64,000 nt of DNA from Fratercula arctica (lineage: Eukaryota; Chordata; Aves; Charadriiformes; Alcidae), in the NCBI GenBank assembly GCA_947846985.1, contig CANTUZ010000004.1, forward strand, positions 992,001-1,056,000, given 5' to 3'. Made by a program: the position numbers and the translations under genes. Positions 37,701-52,700 of the stretch are shown here, in pieces; the stretch's first letter is position 1, and each line of letters opens with the position of its first letter. The notes beneath the pieces were generated by a model. That model saw only the letters and a program-made list of their open reading frames with translations, was not told the origin of the DNA and did not search any database.

Positions 37701-40700
37701 GATGCATGCTCCTCTCTCTGACAATCTGGTACGTGTTGGTATACAAATTAGGTGCCTATGGGGGAGGAGCTGCTATTTTGCAGTTTCTGTCAAACCTTAA
37801 AATCTTCCTTTGATTCTTCAGAAGAAATGAAATGTAGATTGTTTCCTTGAAAAACAGGACCCACTGCTTTGGAAACAGCCCTTCATTCCTAGGTTCCTTT
37901 AAAGCTAAGGACATCAGACACCTAATAGGGTTAATCACACAAACCACGGGCAAGTCTCAACCTGAAGGCAGTTCTGGGTCTTGTGCATCTGCATTATGTG
38001 ATGCAGAGTAATTCCTGCCTAAGCACTGTTTCCACGCAGCTTTATTAGTCCCTGTAAAGCTACTCCGGATCCCTGCATCCCTGCAGCACTGCATAAGTGT
38101 CAATCACGTGCTCAGCAATCACAGTAGATATCCCATGTTCTACTCTACAAATCCTCGGATTCTTCCCACTAAGCGCTGTGGGATTCCGACCAGCAACCAT
38201 CTACCCCTTTTCGCACAGTTCCTTCTTTTTGGTGTTACCTCAGTTTCTCTTAGCGCAGCTATTTTAACAGCGATATAAAGGAAAACCAAGGAATTATGGC
38301 CCAGTACGGTAATTCTCGTACTGCATACATAGATCTTTCCTCCCCCAGTACCTCTAAAAGCCAAGCAACAGAGGCATCTGGGGCAGAAAAATCCAGCTTG
38401 TAATTATGCACACAAACTTCTTCGCATTCAGCTAATCAGCAGCCGATAGGATATCGCTCTAGCCTTGGGAAGAGTACCTAGACTTGGCCATCCAGCAGCT
38501 TACTGCCACCAGTTAGCACCCAGTCAATCCGGCCTCCCGGCAGTCATAGCCTAATGCTAACCTTCTTACTTATTTCTTGCACCAGTGGAGCATCGCAACC
38601 GGCAATGCTTCCCCTGATTTTTGCAGAGCAGCAATATGGTGACAAGCTTGCAGAAACTGGATTTTTATTGCCAGGTCTTCAAAATCAGCTGAGAAATTAA
38701 CTAACAAATGCCATAGCAAAAACAGCAGGAACATCCACGTTCTCGTTTCACGGCCAGTGTTTGAAAAAGCTGCGCAGAGAGATAATTTGAAAAAGATTCA
38801 ATAATCTGAAGACAAGGCTACAGCGTGGAAGGTAACATGACAAATGCAAAGCATCAGCAAACAACCGTCAAAAGCAACCGATACCAAGAAGCCTGGGTTT
38901 TCCACAAACCGTAGTTGATACACTATTTCCACTAAGAAATAGGATTCGAAGATTATCCTGGTAAATCTCTTAAACTACGTGAACACATTTCAAGAAACTT
39001 GTCAGCTTGCCCAATTACTTCATAGTCATCGGTCCTGTAGCTGATGAGGACAGGATACACTTCCCTGGTTTTCACTCAACTGGTTCTTTTTGGTACGCTT
39101 GGTCTGTTCAGAAGTGGTATGTCAATCCGGTCCATTCTCCACCTGAATAATACTTAACGTACCGTTTCCCTGTGTTCACTATGTACAAATATCCTTACTC
39201 TAAGCAAATTCATACTGTATGCCCATCACTCTTCACCATATCCGTCGCTTGTTGAGGCAGCCTTTTCTGCTATTCAGCACTGAGCACCCCTCCTTACTCC
39301 TGGTGGCACCCATTTTCCAGAATCTCTTTTATGTCGCCTAGGCTGTGCAAGACAGACGAGCGGGGAGAACAATTCTCATTTATTAAGCCCTCCACTGATA
39401 CAGCAACTGTACCACCTATCCGAAAAAGACCCTAACCAGCATTACCATCTGCTTGTCAGAGATATGGGAAGAATCATTTGAGTTCTCTACACTTGGGTTT
39501 CACGAGCATTTCCAGTTCCAGTTTCAAAGGTTAGCTACTACATTGATGTGTAACTACCCTGCTCTACCAGTCACTCCTGGAAATGGTGCTCCACCCAAAA
39601 AAAGCTGTTCCAGCTAAATGCTCCTTGTAAGTTGTTGCTTTACTTCATGTTCCTGGTCCTCGTAGCCCTCCTCCCCCCTCAGCATTACTGCTGTGGCAAC
39701 AAAAGCCCTATAAAACAGGGCCAAGTACACCCACACATGCATCACCCTGTTCACAGAAATATGTCTCCCTTTCTGCGACTGAAACTCACTGCGCGAAAGC
39801 AAGGAAAACGGCACTGGCAATAATCTCAGGATGCCACTGCTTCTCCTCCTCCCTGTCACCTCACTCTCCCTCTTGTGGTTCCCGGAAGCTACAAAAGTTT
39901 CTCTCCCTGGACCATATGTTTTGACAAATTCTTAACATATATAGGGGTACACAGAACGTGCTGTGCTGGTTATACGTGGAGAGGTGCATGCACGCTTTAA
40001 GATGTCCCAGCAATATCAGACTGGGTACCTCAGCGCTTCACAGCTGACCCCCACGTGCATTGCGTTTTCCACTCTTGTTCTTTCAGGTACTTCGGAACTG
40101 CTCAGTAAGCTATTCTGGACCAAAAAAAAAAAATCTCTTCTTTTGATGTGGACACCGTTTGGAGTGTCAAAATAAAGAGGACATATGGGGATGGGGGAAA
40201 TAACAAATACCGTTTAAAGACATTCCATAATACAGCTTGGGATTTTTGCCCAAAATAAACGTCTAAGTCTGACAAGCACAGAGGTACCCTGATGCCATCG
40301 CTACCAAGCCAGCCATTATAGCAGCTGTAATAGTAATACGCACAAGTCTGACACCATTAAATTTTTTTCAGTCAACTGAATAATCTTTTTGCTCCTCCTC
40401 ATCTGCTGGAGTTTAAAGCAGAGCCAAAGTGTGTTCCTTGGCTTGAGAGCGTGTACACACGCATATGGCAGGGGTCAGTCCTCAGCCCACTGTGGGAAGC
40501 ACTGTCAAGGGCAAGGTCTCTGGCTGCGGGTGCGGACATGACTCAAACAAAGGCAGATTTTTGAATGGATTACAAAACTCTTTTTCTGAGCAGCTATCAA
40601 ATTCTCTTGGCCTGCGGTAAGAACGTGGTAGGAATTTTTTCCTCTAGGCATTTCTTATATTGAATTCAATAATGAACAACATGACAAAATTTTGAAATGG

Positions 40701-43700
40701 CATCCTTTTCTTGTTGAAGAGATAAAAATAAACATTAGCGTGTAACCTACCCCCTAGAGATTAGGGTATAGCATCCAAGTATTACTAGGATATGACAACC
40801 GAATCAAAACAGTTTCCACCCATCTAATAAACTTAATTTCCACTACGGGAGATTTTCAGTCAGATGACCTGGTGAATTAAGCCCTTTCCATCTGTTTCCT
40901 ACAAATCAAATTTAACCTCTGATAGCCCAGTTAAATCTCTGCTCTCCCTATGGCCACATTTTTCTACTTAAAAAAGCAGCTGATGAGATAGCAGGTATCG
41001 TTGAGCTACATGATGTTAAAGAGGTGCTGCCTGTCACGCTAGCCATTTACGAACCTAGCCTTGACCTGCAAAAATAATTTTCATTTAAGCTTAAATATAA
41101 ATTCAGTCAAGTGATCCAACGGAGTCAAAGGATAAAATTATTTGCTACCTGAATACACTAGCTTGTTCCGTTTCCTAACTGCCAAACCAAATACTCCGCA
41201 AGGGTGATTTACTTTTTAGTATTTAGAACTGTATACACTGGGATGGGGTTTTTTTGTTGTTAGAGATTTAGTGAAACTTTCACCGATACCAATGAACCAA
41301 CAACAATTTCCCTTTGGCAATGTACAGTGAAATGCTACTTGCAACTGTAGTGGCATAATCCAAGTTGAAGTTCCTCCCTCTTTTTTGGATCTTCCCTCCC
41401 CCCAGGTAAAATCCTGAGAACAACCCACAGCAGACATGACGAGACATATACAGTGCATTGCTGAAACTCTGAATCATGCCCTTGCCATTGAATCTACACC
41501 TATAATACATTCAGAAGGTCTCACGTTTAAAGAGAAACAAACAAAAAGGATACAATTTCATGTTTCCCAAACTTATAGCTTTCTTTCCTCCCACAGCTGC
41601 TAAAGCAAACAAAAAATCCTGAAAACTCTCTGTACTTTAGTTCGGTTCTGAAAACAGAAAATAGAACCTTTTACTTGTGATAGTATAAGCAGGATAACAA
41701 AAAAAAAACCAAAACAAAAAAAAAAATATCTGAGTTGCGCTCCAAGTATTTTTCTACTGGAGCTCTACTGTACACGTACAGTTATACATTTCCAAATGCC
41801 TGCCGAGACAATCGCTTAGCTACACTCGTGCGGGTAATTTCATTCACTTTAACAGACAGTTATCATGTACGATAAATAAAAGAAGCAGGAACTAAGGGAG
41901 TGATGTAATGACAAATATATACAGCTGGCCAGAAACATTTTGAATATAATTAAGCTTTGAGACATTATGCCAGCCAAGATGTTAATAACCGTGAAAAAAA
42001 CCTGTGGGTGATTTTCATACTTATCAAAATAAGGAACTGTTGAGAACCATTAATAATGTGGGGAAACGCTGTCTAAGCTTCCCACACTCAACTCTGCCAA
42101 TAAGCTTTAATTTTCAACTGCAACAATCCTGCTATTCCAGTCTGGAGCTCCTCCAGAGCAGAGATATTTAATCAAGTTAAACTGTGAACTTGCTCTGCAA
42201 CACATTAAACATAAAAAGATCGATATGTAATACGAATTTTTATCTGTTAGGCTTGCCTGGACCAAGATTTTCAACAGCTTAAAATGAACCCACATTAAAC
42301 CTTAGCATAAAGTGTATTTGTAAAGTATAAGTAAGATTTTCACATACCAGTGTAGAGCAAGAGTGGAAAAGGAGGCTTGAGAAGCTGTGGTATAATAATC
42401 TTTGCTACAAACAGCGCGGGACCCTATACTTGTGAAAGAGCAGAAACTGTTTTTATTGTTTACTCTTGAAACACTTCACAGACTCACAAAGGATTAAAGA
42501 AACCTGGAGACAAGCCTCTTCTGCCACCTCATTGCCGTAACAGCTCATCTGCATCTCTTAAAGGTTGCTGGTATGTGTAATTGAAAGTAACACTTCCTCT
42601 CTTAACTAACATACCATTTCTTGAGAGCAGATATACGAACATGGTTTTTCTTCTTATTTAAGTAAATGAGAAAAAATTCCTCCAAGTCTTATCTCATTTG
42701 AGACACTGGCTGTTCCAAGTATTTATCACGAATGAATCCCACAAACTTAATATATTTATCCAACAGGTTCATATAAAGTGTTTTGCTGACCTTCAAAGTC
42801 CACGTCCCCAACTAATTTGGTCTTTCCCGTAAGAGGATCGTGGATATGGTTGATGCCTACATCAATCACAGCTGCACCTTCTTTTACCATATCAGTTGTA
42901 ATCAACTTCGGGATACCTGGAATCAAGATAGATTTGATTAATATGGCCAGGTAGTCTTAGGTCATCAGTTTCAAATTGTATCAAGGGGTGTACATGCATG
43001 TGTATGTATGCACAAAAAAGAAGATAAGGCTTTCACTTGATCTTTTCTTGATACATCACAGAGAAAACAATTATTCCTCAGTTTTACACAGTTTGTAATT
43101 GTAAGAAGAACAGGTGATATTGGTTCATTTTGACTCATTTTTCTCAGCTAAACCTGCAGTCACAAACACAGTCAACATGACCTCAACGATGGCAGTACTT
43201 GCTGGTTTGTGGTAATAAGTCCATTTCATAGCACTTCCAAAGAAAAGCTGGGCAATAAAGATACTCTGCGAGCCACCAGAAACTGTTAGTATTAGGTCTG
43301 CTGATCCAGATGTGTTGTCAACTGCTGAAGCAAGGCGTGTATGTTACCTCGACCGCGTTTTCTTTAATCTTTACTTTTTTTAATATCTGCATTGCATTTG
43401 TGTTACTCTTGACTTCTCCGATTTCTCATATACTTCACTTGTTAGCTGCATGACATTTCAAGCAGTTACTTAAATAACGAACAAGAACTACATGAAATAG
43501 CACTGCTATAAAAAAATAGAGAGAGGGGGATACGCTAGCACAGTAAGAGAATCTGATCTACCCTGCCTTCTTATTTTTGATTCCTGTCATTTCTAAGCAA
43601 CAGATAGACAACAAGGAAAAACAAAACGGCCAGCTCAGATTTAGCTATAATAACAGCAGCGGCTCAATTTGCAGGAGAGAAACAACTGCAAGTAAAACTT

Positions 43701-46700
43701 TCTCCACCTGATCTTCTCATAAGCAAGAAAAACATACTAGATAGAAAATCAGGTGGGTAATTGGATCCACGTAAGAGGCTGCAATGGTACTTTACGAAAA
43801 TAAAAGCGTGTGCACAAGTAGTACCACAAAGACCAGATGTTTGTTTATAGTGTCACTAGCGCGATGGCAGAGATGGCTTATTATCTATTAGTGGCATAAG
43901 GTTCAGATGACACAAAGCTGGAAAGAACTTTAAAGAGATTAGCTTAGATTTCAAGTGCCACTGGAAACAAGGAACAAAGCATCAAAAATCATTTGACAGC
44001 GAACGGAGAGGAAGGAAAGACACCACATTTACATACAAATAATTACCCGTCACAAAGGCAAGACAGCGAACAACTGGTTAGGCAGTAATTTTTCAGAAAA
44101 AGAATTCTGAGATTAGATGAACTGAACACAGACACAATCACGCTACTGCAAGACACACACAGTGTCTGACACTGACCTCTCACAGGGGAGCTTCTACAAA
44201 ACACCACGTCCTGCTATTTATAGCAAATCGTGCGATCTCCCCGCTTGACCAAAGAGGGCCTGGCCTCAGCGTCCTAGCGCATGATTTTTTTGCTATTAAG
44301 AAACTGCAGCTAAGACAAAGTGCTGCAACAAGCCATCTCAGCTCTTTCATATGCACCGTATTTCTTCAGCACATTTGAATGTAAAGCATCTTGATATTCA
44401 TCACAAAGACGTTCAACAGTCAGGACTGAGAAAACCTAAAAGGTCACTTCAGGTTTCAGATTATGAGCCGAGTCAATGGCTGTATGTTTCCAGTCAGTAC
44501 AGCTGAGCTATCTACATACACAGCAAGAGACACCAAAACAGTTATTTAGGTATCAGAAGAACTGAAGTACAAAAATGACAACTGAATTACACGCAAATTC
44601 TGACCTGGGTCCTACCAAAGAAGATGAGGGCAAAACACCATTTTCTAAGGAATAGTACCGGACAGTGAATGTCTTCCACTTTGTACAGACCACTGCTGCG
44701 TGGGGTTTCAAACTGCAGGTAGCACCACATGTGTACTTTGAGACGATCGATCTCACCCAGCCTCCCCAGCGTGCCGAAGCTAGAGGCGAGACTTCTATGG
44801 CATGCCAACAGCTCCACTTGATGCGCAGAAAAGACCTCCCTTTCAAGAACAGCAGTTCAGTAGGGTCCCGCTTTGTAGAGAGCGGTTTTAATTACAGGAA
44901 AGGCCATCTTAGAACAAACATACTAGCACTGCTTTACAAACAGCGGCATCATCTGTGACCACACATCTGAAAGTTTACGCCTGGACAATCACAGCAAACG
45001 AAGCACCTCCTGCAATGTTAAGGCAAAGCAGTATCTGAGACCAAAGTCACTGCACGCTACCAGAGAGCCAAGAATATCAAGTCCTTATACATCATCTGCA
45101 TTAGCCGATCGTACACTAATTGCAACAGCAGCAATCTCTTTTCTGTATTCATTTTAAATGACTCCCTGAATTTCTTTCCCACAGTGCAACCTCCAACTTT
45201 GAGTGACGGGACATTCCAACTTTAGAGTTACAATTCTTGTTGCTGCTGCTCCCTCAGTTCTGTGAGGAATGTTCATCCTAGTAACAGAGTATCTCCAAAG
45301 GGGGAGTCTAAGCTCCCCTCTCCCCACCAAAGCAGCTTTTTCTCAGGTGGAGAGAAGAAAAAAAAGAAAAGAAGGAAAAAAAGGTAAATCCATATGGTTT
45401 GAGACCGTAGTTTCATTGGAGGCGAGCCCTCGTATACAATGGCTTTGGCTTCATTTAAAGTGCTCGATCACATCCAATTAATCATTTAGATAGAGGCAAT
45501 ACAAGAACCTTCTTTGCTCTCCGTTTCTCACTCCCCCATAGGACACCAGCTTGAAACTCTGCTTCTAATGTTGAGCAAGCCAAGACCTCAAATTCCTTCC
45601 AATGCCATCCGATAACATCTGGCTGCATCTCCTTCATCACACTCTTATGCAATCAATTGCAAGCCGGCTCGTAATTGGATAATGCCTCAGCCTTATGGGG
45701 GTAAATGATCTGCGTGTGATAGGAATGGAAGCATATTAACGGAAGCTGCACAGTTACACCCTTTGTAAAATGGTTTGATAATAGGCCAAATACTTAATAG
45801 CAACAAATAAACTAACGCCCAAACCAAATGAGCAGATCTATTTACTTAAGCCTGCTTTACATACCAAGTAGGAAGAGATAAGCGTTAGAGCAGCTATTCC
45901 TAAAATGCACTGACTGAATAATGTGGGAAAATCTTTCAGCGGTAATTTTTGTAGAAAACGATGAATCACTTCTTAAACAAAAGAGAAACAAAGCCCTACC
46001 TAATCCCAGCTTAGGTACAAGGACTGTAAAATAACCAACTCCTGAGAAAGCTAACCAGCCACTATCTGAATAAAAGGGTCTGACAAATCAGCAGTTCCTA
46101 TACAAGAGGACCACAGATCATGCCCCGAGGGGCACCACAAGTAGTCCCAGCAGAATTTCACCTGACACTTGGCATCCCCATTCCTTCTCCTCTTTACCCC
46201 TTCTCCAAACCTCGCAGGCAGATGACTTGTCTCTCTCAAGGCAGACTGGAAAGTCAAGACAGCAGAAACAGCGGGTCAACTAGTCAAAGACTGCCTACGG
46301 CCTCCATCACCGCCCTGGGAGTACTGTGGTGGCCACACGAGCACCACAGGTCAAGCTGCACTTACCGTTCTACTACGGGTCTGGGCCAATGGCAGAAAGA
46401 ACAGATTCCGTGGGATATCTGTATAAGCAGGGACAGCGGGCTAAGACTGGAACGGCTACCGTGGGATGCAAAGTGCTGCGTATGCACCGTCCTGTTTCCG
46501 TAACAGGAAACATTATGCTTCGTCTAGGAATGCAAAAGCTGTGTGGTATTGAAAGAGTTTAGGAAGCTGTACCTGGAAGCAGCGACACCGATTTTAAGGA
46601 GGGGTAAGCTGGACAAAAGCAGCATTGTTGGAACTTATGATCCAAGGAGTTGGGAGGAAAAGAGAGGGAAGGAATAAACTGCATGGATAGTTACAACCAA

Positions 46701-49700
46701 AGTAAGCTGGAAAACTGGGGTCCCAAGGCTGTGGGCGAATGAGAGAAAACACGTGAAAACAAGTTTTCTCAAACTCAAGAGTAAAAACAGAAGCACCCGA
46801 TATGAAGCACTACAAAAGCCATAAATGCAAGTGAACAGAAAACTCCTCAGAAACAGAGTACCGCATCAGAACGAACAGACGCACCGCAACAAGCCACCAA
46901 ACCAGGACCCAGAATACAGATGCTCTTCTAGAAGTATTACATGGGAAGAGGAGAATGAGAATAGGGATCTTGCTCCCACATGCACACACAAGAAGCTGTT
47001 TTCCATTTGCACGTCTTGCACAGTGGCTTATGACAGCAGCTGTTTCCACCTGGCAGGGTAGAAGCTACCGTTTTTGCAACACTCACTGAACAGGTTGCAC
47101 ATTTCTGGGGAACGCGTGATCCCAAAGGTACAATGTGCACAGTTCTCAAGTACCAAGGGGAACCTTGGATTGATTCCACCTTTCTAAAGAGCAATCTTCC
47201 CCAGAGCATCCGCTGGGGCAGGGCCGCATACTCTTTGCACAATCTAGCCCTAGGTTTTTTCATCATTCCAAGTATATCTCATGTTGGGTAATGAGTGTTG
47301 TATCATGCTCCTGTTACAAATGACAGGAAGAAAATAATATGAAGAACAAACATGGCCGAATTGCTACTGAACCATTTAACTACAAGCATAACTGATGACA
47401 AACCACGTTCAGCATAAAAATCAGAAGCAACGATTAAATTGGAAGCAGTGAATTTGGATGAAAAGTTACTAGTTGATTTCCAATTAGCGCACACATCATC
47501 ATATATTTTTCATTCACAGTGCGTGAATTCTGGTCAGGCCCACAGTTGAGTAATCACACGTGGGACAACAGAGCTGTTCCTTCTTGCTGACCCGGCATGA
47601 GAAAGAGATAGTGCAGTTAAGCCCTGAAGCAAAGGACATCTCGCTTGAACAGGAAGTGATCTGTCTTCATCTAGAAAATAAGTAAGCAAGACTTCGGTCT
47701 TGAGGGTGAGGAAGAGGGAGGAAGGGAGCAGAAAAAAGGAGAGAGACAATTCTCTTGTAGTCCTCCGAAATGGTACAAGAAAAGGAAAGCATCCTGAGCT
47801 GCGAGGGGACACAGAATTTTACCCAGTTTCTATTAAGTTGAATTGTTTTGTTTTGTTTTTTAAATTAATTTATAATCCCCATAATCAAAAACCAGAGGTT
47901 ACTCAGAAGCAGAGCTCTGCTTGTTTATTTGTTCTAGACTAGCCAAACTGCAAGGATTTCACTCAACGTTGCTTTAAGAATACAGACACTGATCTTTCAG
48001 ACCCTTTCCTCTAGACAATTACCATTTTCTTCCTCTTTACGTGGTAATTGTAAAAGAAAAAAATAAAATAAAAATTTGGCCATTAATAACATATATTACC
48101 AAAACTACCAGTTGTTTGACAAGGTTGCTCTAAATTCTAACAGCAAGGGAATGATACCATTGTTTGATGAATGCAGCCTCCAGCTAATTTACAGAAACCC
48201 TTCTGTCAAAATTTAAATGACTCACGATTTTTGCACTGCAGAGAGAACGTTTTAATTTACATAATTATACCTGTATAAACTATGCACTGACTGGTTCCCG
48301 ATCTTGAGTTCACTCTAAAGTCTCCCTAAGGGAAAGGTGTCACATGTGACGAGAAAGAGTTTATGACTCTGCAAATGTGAAGGGCAAGAACAGAGACAAA
48401 TCACTTGCCCTTCTTACAACAAGAAATCCTACTTACTGCAACACCCTCAGCAAGCACGAGCACCAATTATCTGGTGACATGTGAAATAGCTACTAGTGCC
48501 ACCAACAGAGACAACAAAGTTTACTTTTTAGGTTTTAAACACTGTGATTGGAGTATGAACAACTACTATTACCTGCAGCTACTATTACTATGTCAGCGAG
48601 TTGCGTATGGATCTTGAGCTGCTCTTTTGGTGTGTATCTGTGCGTAATGGTCACCGTAGCATCACCTGAAATGAGATTATCAATTAATTGTCACACATAA
48701 AATGCCTGTAGAGCATTTACTTAGAGGATCAAATGACTTACTTTGGTACATCAACAGCAGTACAGATCACCATCAGATTTGTCTTGGGACGCATCGCTAA
48801 TTTCAGCGTAGGCAGAACGCTCACAACACTTGCTGTTCACACATACGAAAAAAAGCTTATTCTTAAAAATTCTCACAGGATGAATTCATTTATACACTGT
48901 GGACTAACTTATTCCTTAATCAGCTTCATTACCTTTAGTGAAATCACACAGAGCAACCCAGCATGGAATCTGGTGGCTAGCTTATTAAGCACAATTTGTA
49001 TAATGTGCCACAAGACTCAGTTGTTTGTCGCAAACTCAAGCTTCAAGTACAAGATCACCACGTTCGGATCTCTGTCCTCAACCATGTTTGTCATTCACCT
49101 GTCCTGAAGCTTCCTAGACGCTTGCCTTGACATTCTGTTGTACAGACAGGAAGGAAGACCACCGTCTTCCCTGTGTACCTGCGACCTAACTTCATAACAG
49201 CGTCTCCTTCAAGACAAAGCTTAGTCTTTGGCCCGTGTTTTTGACAGATTTTGATTGCTCAAGGAATAAATGGTAATTCAAGTTCAGCAAGTGCTTAGAA
49301 ACCCTGCCGACCGGTAATGGCATGCAAGGGTCAGACAGCAAAATCCCTCTCTTGACTGGGATGGTACCAGCTCTCATCAAGGAGAGGCATTCTCGAACAC
49401 AATCAAGATCAGCATCAGTATTTTCAAAATTCCCATTAGATGGATCTGAAAAGGTTTATCACCATAACCGCTTAAGGGATCGATACATCCAATGCTTATA
49501 ATTTTCCACGCGCTCAGACCATTCCAAGTCGTCATTTCATGGAAGCTCAAGCTCAACAACAGGAATGGAAAAGACTGGACAAAAAGGTGCTCAGATTTTT
49601 GCAGGTGTCCTACCATCTCTTGCATCTCCCGATAAAAGAAAAACCCTTACTTCACACCAGAGTAAGAAGTTTGAAGTTATCACAAACAGAAGCACACATC

Positions 49701-52700
49701 CTTTTAGGCAAACTCAAAAGATAGGGGGCCTGCTCCTGCACGTATCCACATTGCTTGGCAAGAAGCTACGAATAAACCCTCCCAGTAAGACGTAAAAAAA
49801 CTTGTGCCGTTTGATGGAGACACTGAGGATAGGCCACTAAACACAAAATGAATCGTCATGGGGATAGGGACTGAAGTCTCATACTGCATCCAACAGCAAG
49901 CGTGGTGATCCCTCACAGACTGCCCAAGAAGCAGCAAAGATAACCGCTATCGAAGGAGAGTCCTGGCAGCGCTCTCCCTGTCAACTATTTGTACCGCACA
50001 AGTGTTCAGGTGTTACATCCCCTCATCTCCACGTTTACCTCTTCACAGACTCCTAAGCCACATTATGAACCATTACACTAAAAGTTTTTACCATCTCAGA
50101 AGTTACCACCACATCTGCTTGCTCTGGAATGTGTCTGATCTAATCTGTGCCTCTAATCTCATTAACGCTCTTCCCTTAAGCATCTCATCTTCAACTTGTC
50201 TATGCTCTGACTTCTCTGCTGCTTCCCTTCATCTTTGATCCCTCTTCTCCTTCGGTCTCTATAGTGCATATCGTCTCCTCAAAGAGAAGCAGATCAAGAC
50301 AGTTTCAGATCATGAGAACAGAAAAGCACACACGTGCTTAAGCTGTTCCATGAAATATGGGGAATTGCTAGCAGTTAGAAATCTCTCACCAACTTTCTAT
50401 AACTTCCCGTGAATTTAAGCGCAAAGTTTGCCTTGCCCAAAATCACAATTGTTACTTCCGAAAATATATACATCATGAGACTCTTTAGACCTCTTATCCT
50501 GTACTCAGCAGAGAGGCTGAGAAAAATCAATGGATAAAATCCCAAGTTACAAATATTCACACCTTCTAAGAAATAAAATCTGGGCTACTTTCCCATCAAG
50601 ATTTTAGTGAGGAATGTGTCTGTAGTCAGCTCTTGAAAAGAAGAGATTGCTCTCACTACCAAAAAGAAGAGGAGAAACAAGAAAGGGCAAAAAACCAAAC
50701 CAGCCCAAAACCCTTACCTTCAGAATAGCAGTCCAGAAGCTTAGAGACACCTCGGAACGGGTAGGTTTTCCATTTATTTGTGATCATGCCAAAACAGAAA
50801 ATAAACCGCTATTTTTACACTGCTATTTCTTCCAAAAGAAGAGGAATATACCTCGCAATTAAGATTTCGCGTGATACCACTGAGCCAATTCACTAGCTTA
50901 TAAAATAGAGATAGTCACTTCACCTGCCTACAGAAGACACAATTTGTTTGGTAAAGAGTCAGATAGCTTTCCAATCTGATCAGATATTGCCACCTGCAGG
51001 ACATGACAGTTTCTACATACAAAACATGACAGATGAAGACAGATCCCGGCTTTTCAGTTCTCTTCGTCGTCTGTAAAAAAGTAAAAACTAAAACCTACAA
51101 TAAAAACAGAGAAAAAATATAGTATCACGTTCCCCAGTCCCCTCCGTTGCATCGTTTCTCATTAAAAATTACTGTCCTGGTTCCTTCTGAGGCTAAACCA
51201 CAACAATTATTTAACCAAATCAGCCCAATTGCCAATAGAACTTTCTCAGGTTATCAGTCAGGACACGGGTTTTTTTTTTTTTTTTCACTATTTAACTGTT
51301 GGTCTTGTCTGGTCCCCATCCCCCTGAATAATAAAAAAGAAAGAATATAAAAGCTTCTACTTCATTTCTATTAACAGATTTAAATTGTTCTAAACATGCG
51401 CTTAAGAAGGAAGCCTGCTTTTGTTTGGTAATAAATAAAATCAGCAACTCCGACGTGATTTTCAACTCCAAAACCCACTTCATCTACAAAGTTAACAGAC
51501 TTGCTAAAGCTACCTCATCTTGTATCCTGACACACGTCTCCGATGATAATGCACAAATTTTGCCCTGCTATAGCCACTAAGAAAAAGGTGGAAAAGATTA
51601 TTCCGTCTAAGCTATAATTTTTATTACATTCACATTCCCAATTTTATCTTTAGCTCCACCTCCTCTATCTCATTATAGCTTTGCTTTATGCGTTCTCTTT
51701 CACTGTCTGTCTCAGATTTATCTCAACTGCCTGCAGCTCCTTCTCTGTCACAATATATCCACAAATTTTGAAAACCACTGGGGTAAAGCTGAAACCACCA
51801 TCTAGCCTGCCTCCCCTCCCACACGCCGTCCAGGTTGTTGCTCCGAGCAGAAGCAGAAAAGAAAGCTAACTGCAGAAAACCAACCAGATGTTCAAGGACA
51901 GCCCGATCTGTGCATCTGGAATGAAAACTATACCAGCCTACCCCAACTACTAAAGTATTTATCACCATGTACATGACAAACACATACTTAATGCTAATTT
52001 ATTGTGAAAGAAGAACAAATGTTCCTTTCTTTTCTCATTGCCAGCTGCTTTATACTGTATACTACCACTTGGCAGGCTGGAAATAAAAGAAAAACTACCT
52101 TAAAAATAAATCCACTTATTCAATGACTTAACTCTTTCTACATCTAGATTCCAGCATCGCTGTCGGTAAGAGAATATCCGAACATTTTTGTGTCCCCGCA
52201 TAGAATACTTGACATACATGGCATCAATGACAACGCCACTAAACAGGACTGGCAGTGAAGTAATGCCAGAAAATGCCAGGAATCAGAACGTAGGCAGATG
52301 ACCCTGAAGCACAATAAAGTTCTTTCATAGGCCAGCAGACTCATGGACTACCCCCCCAAACAAGTCATACTACCAGGCAGTCAAAGAAGAGCCACAAACC
52401 CAACAATCAAGTGAACAAAAAACGGGGCCATGGATCGAACTAACTCAAAAGCTGAAAGCTACAAAACAGTATTTAGGTACAGCTAAAAAACTGCCATGCA
52501 ACCACTATGAGTTTTGTAACAAGTTGCTGAAAGAATCACAGGTCACTAAGTCTCCTCATTTCCAACTGAGGAACACGCAAGTAGTTTGCAACACAACTCT
52601 GTGTTGTTTAAAGCCTATTTCAAAAACCAAACTACGCTGCCAGTAATATATATAACCCAATATTTGCAGCAAATGGCAGAAATACTACTAATTTTCATGG

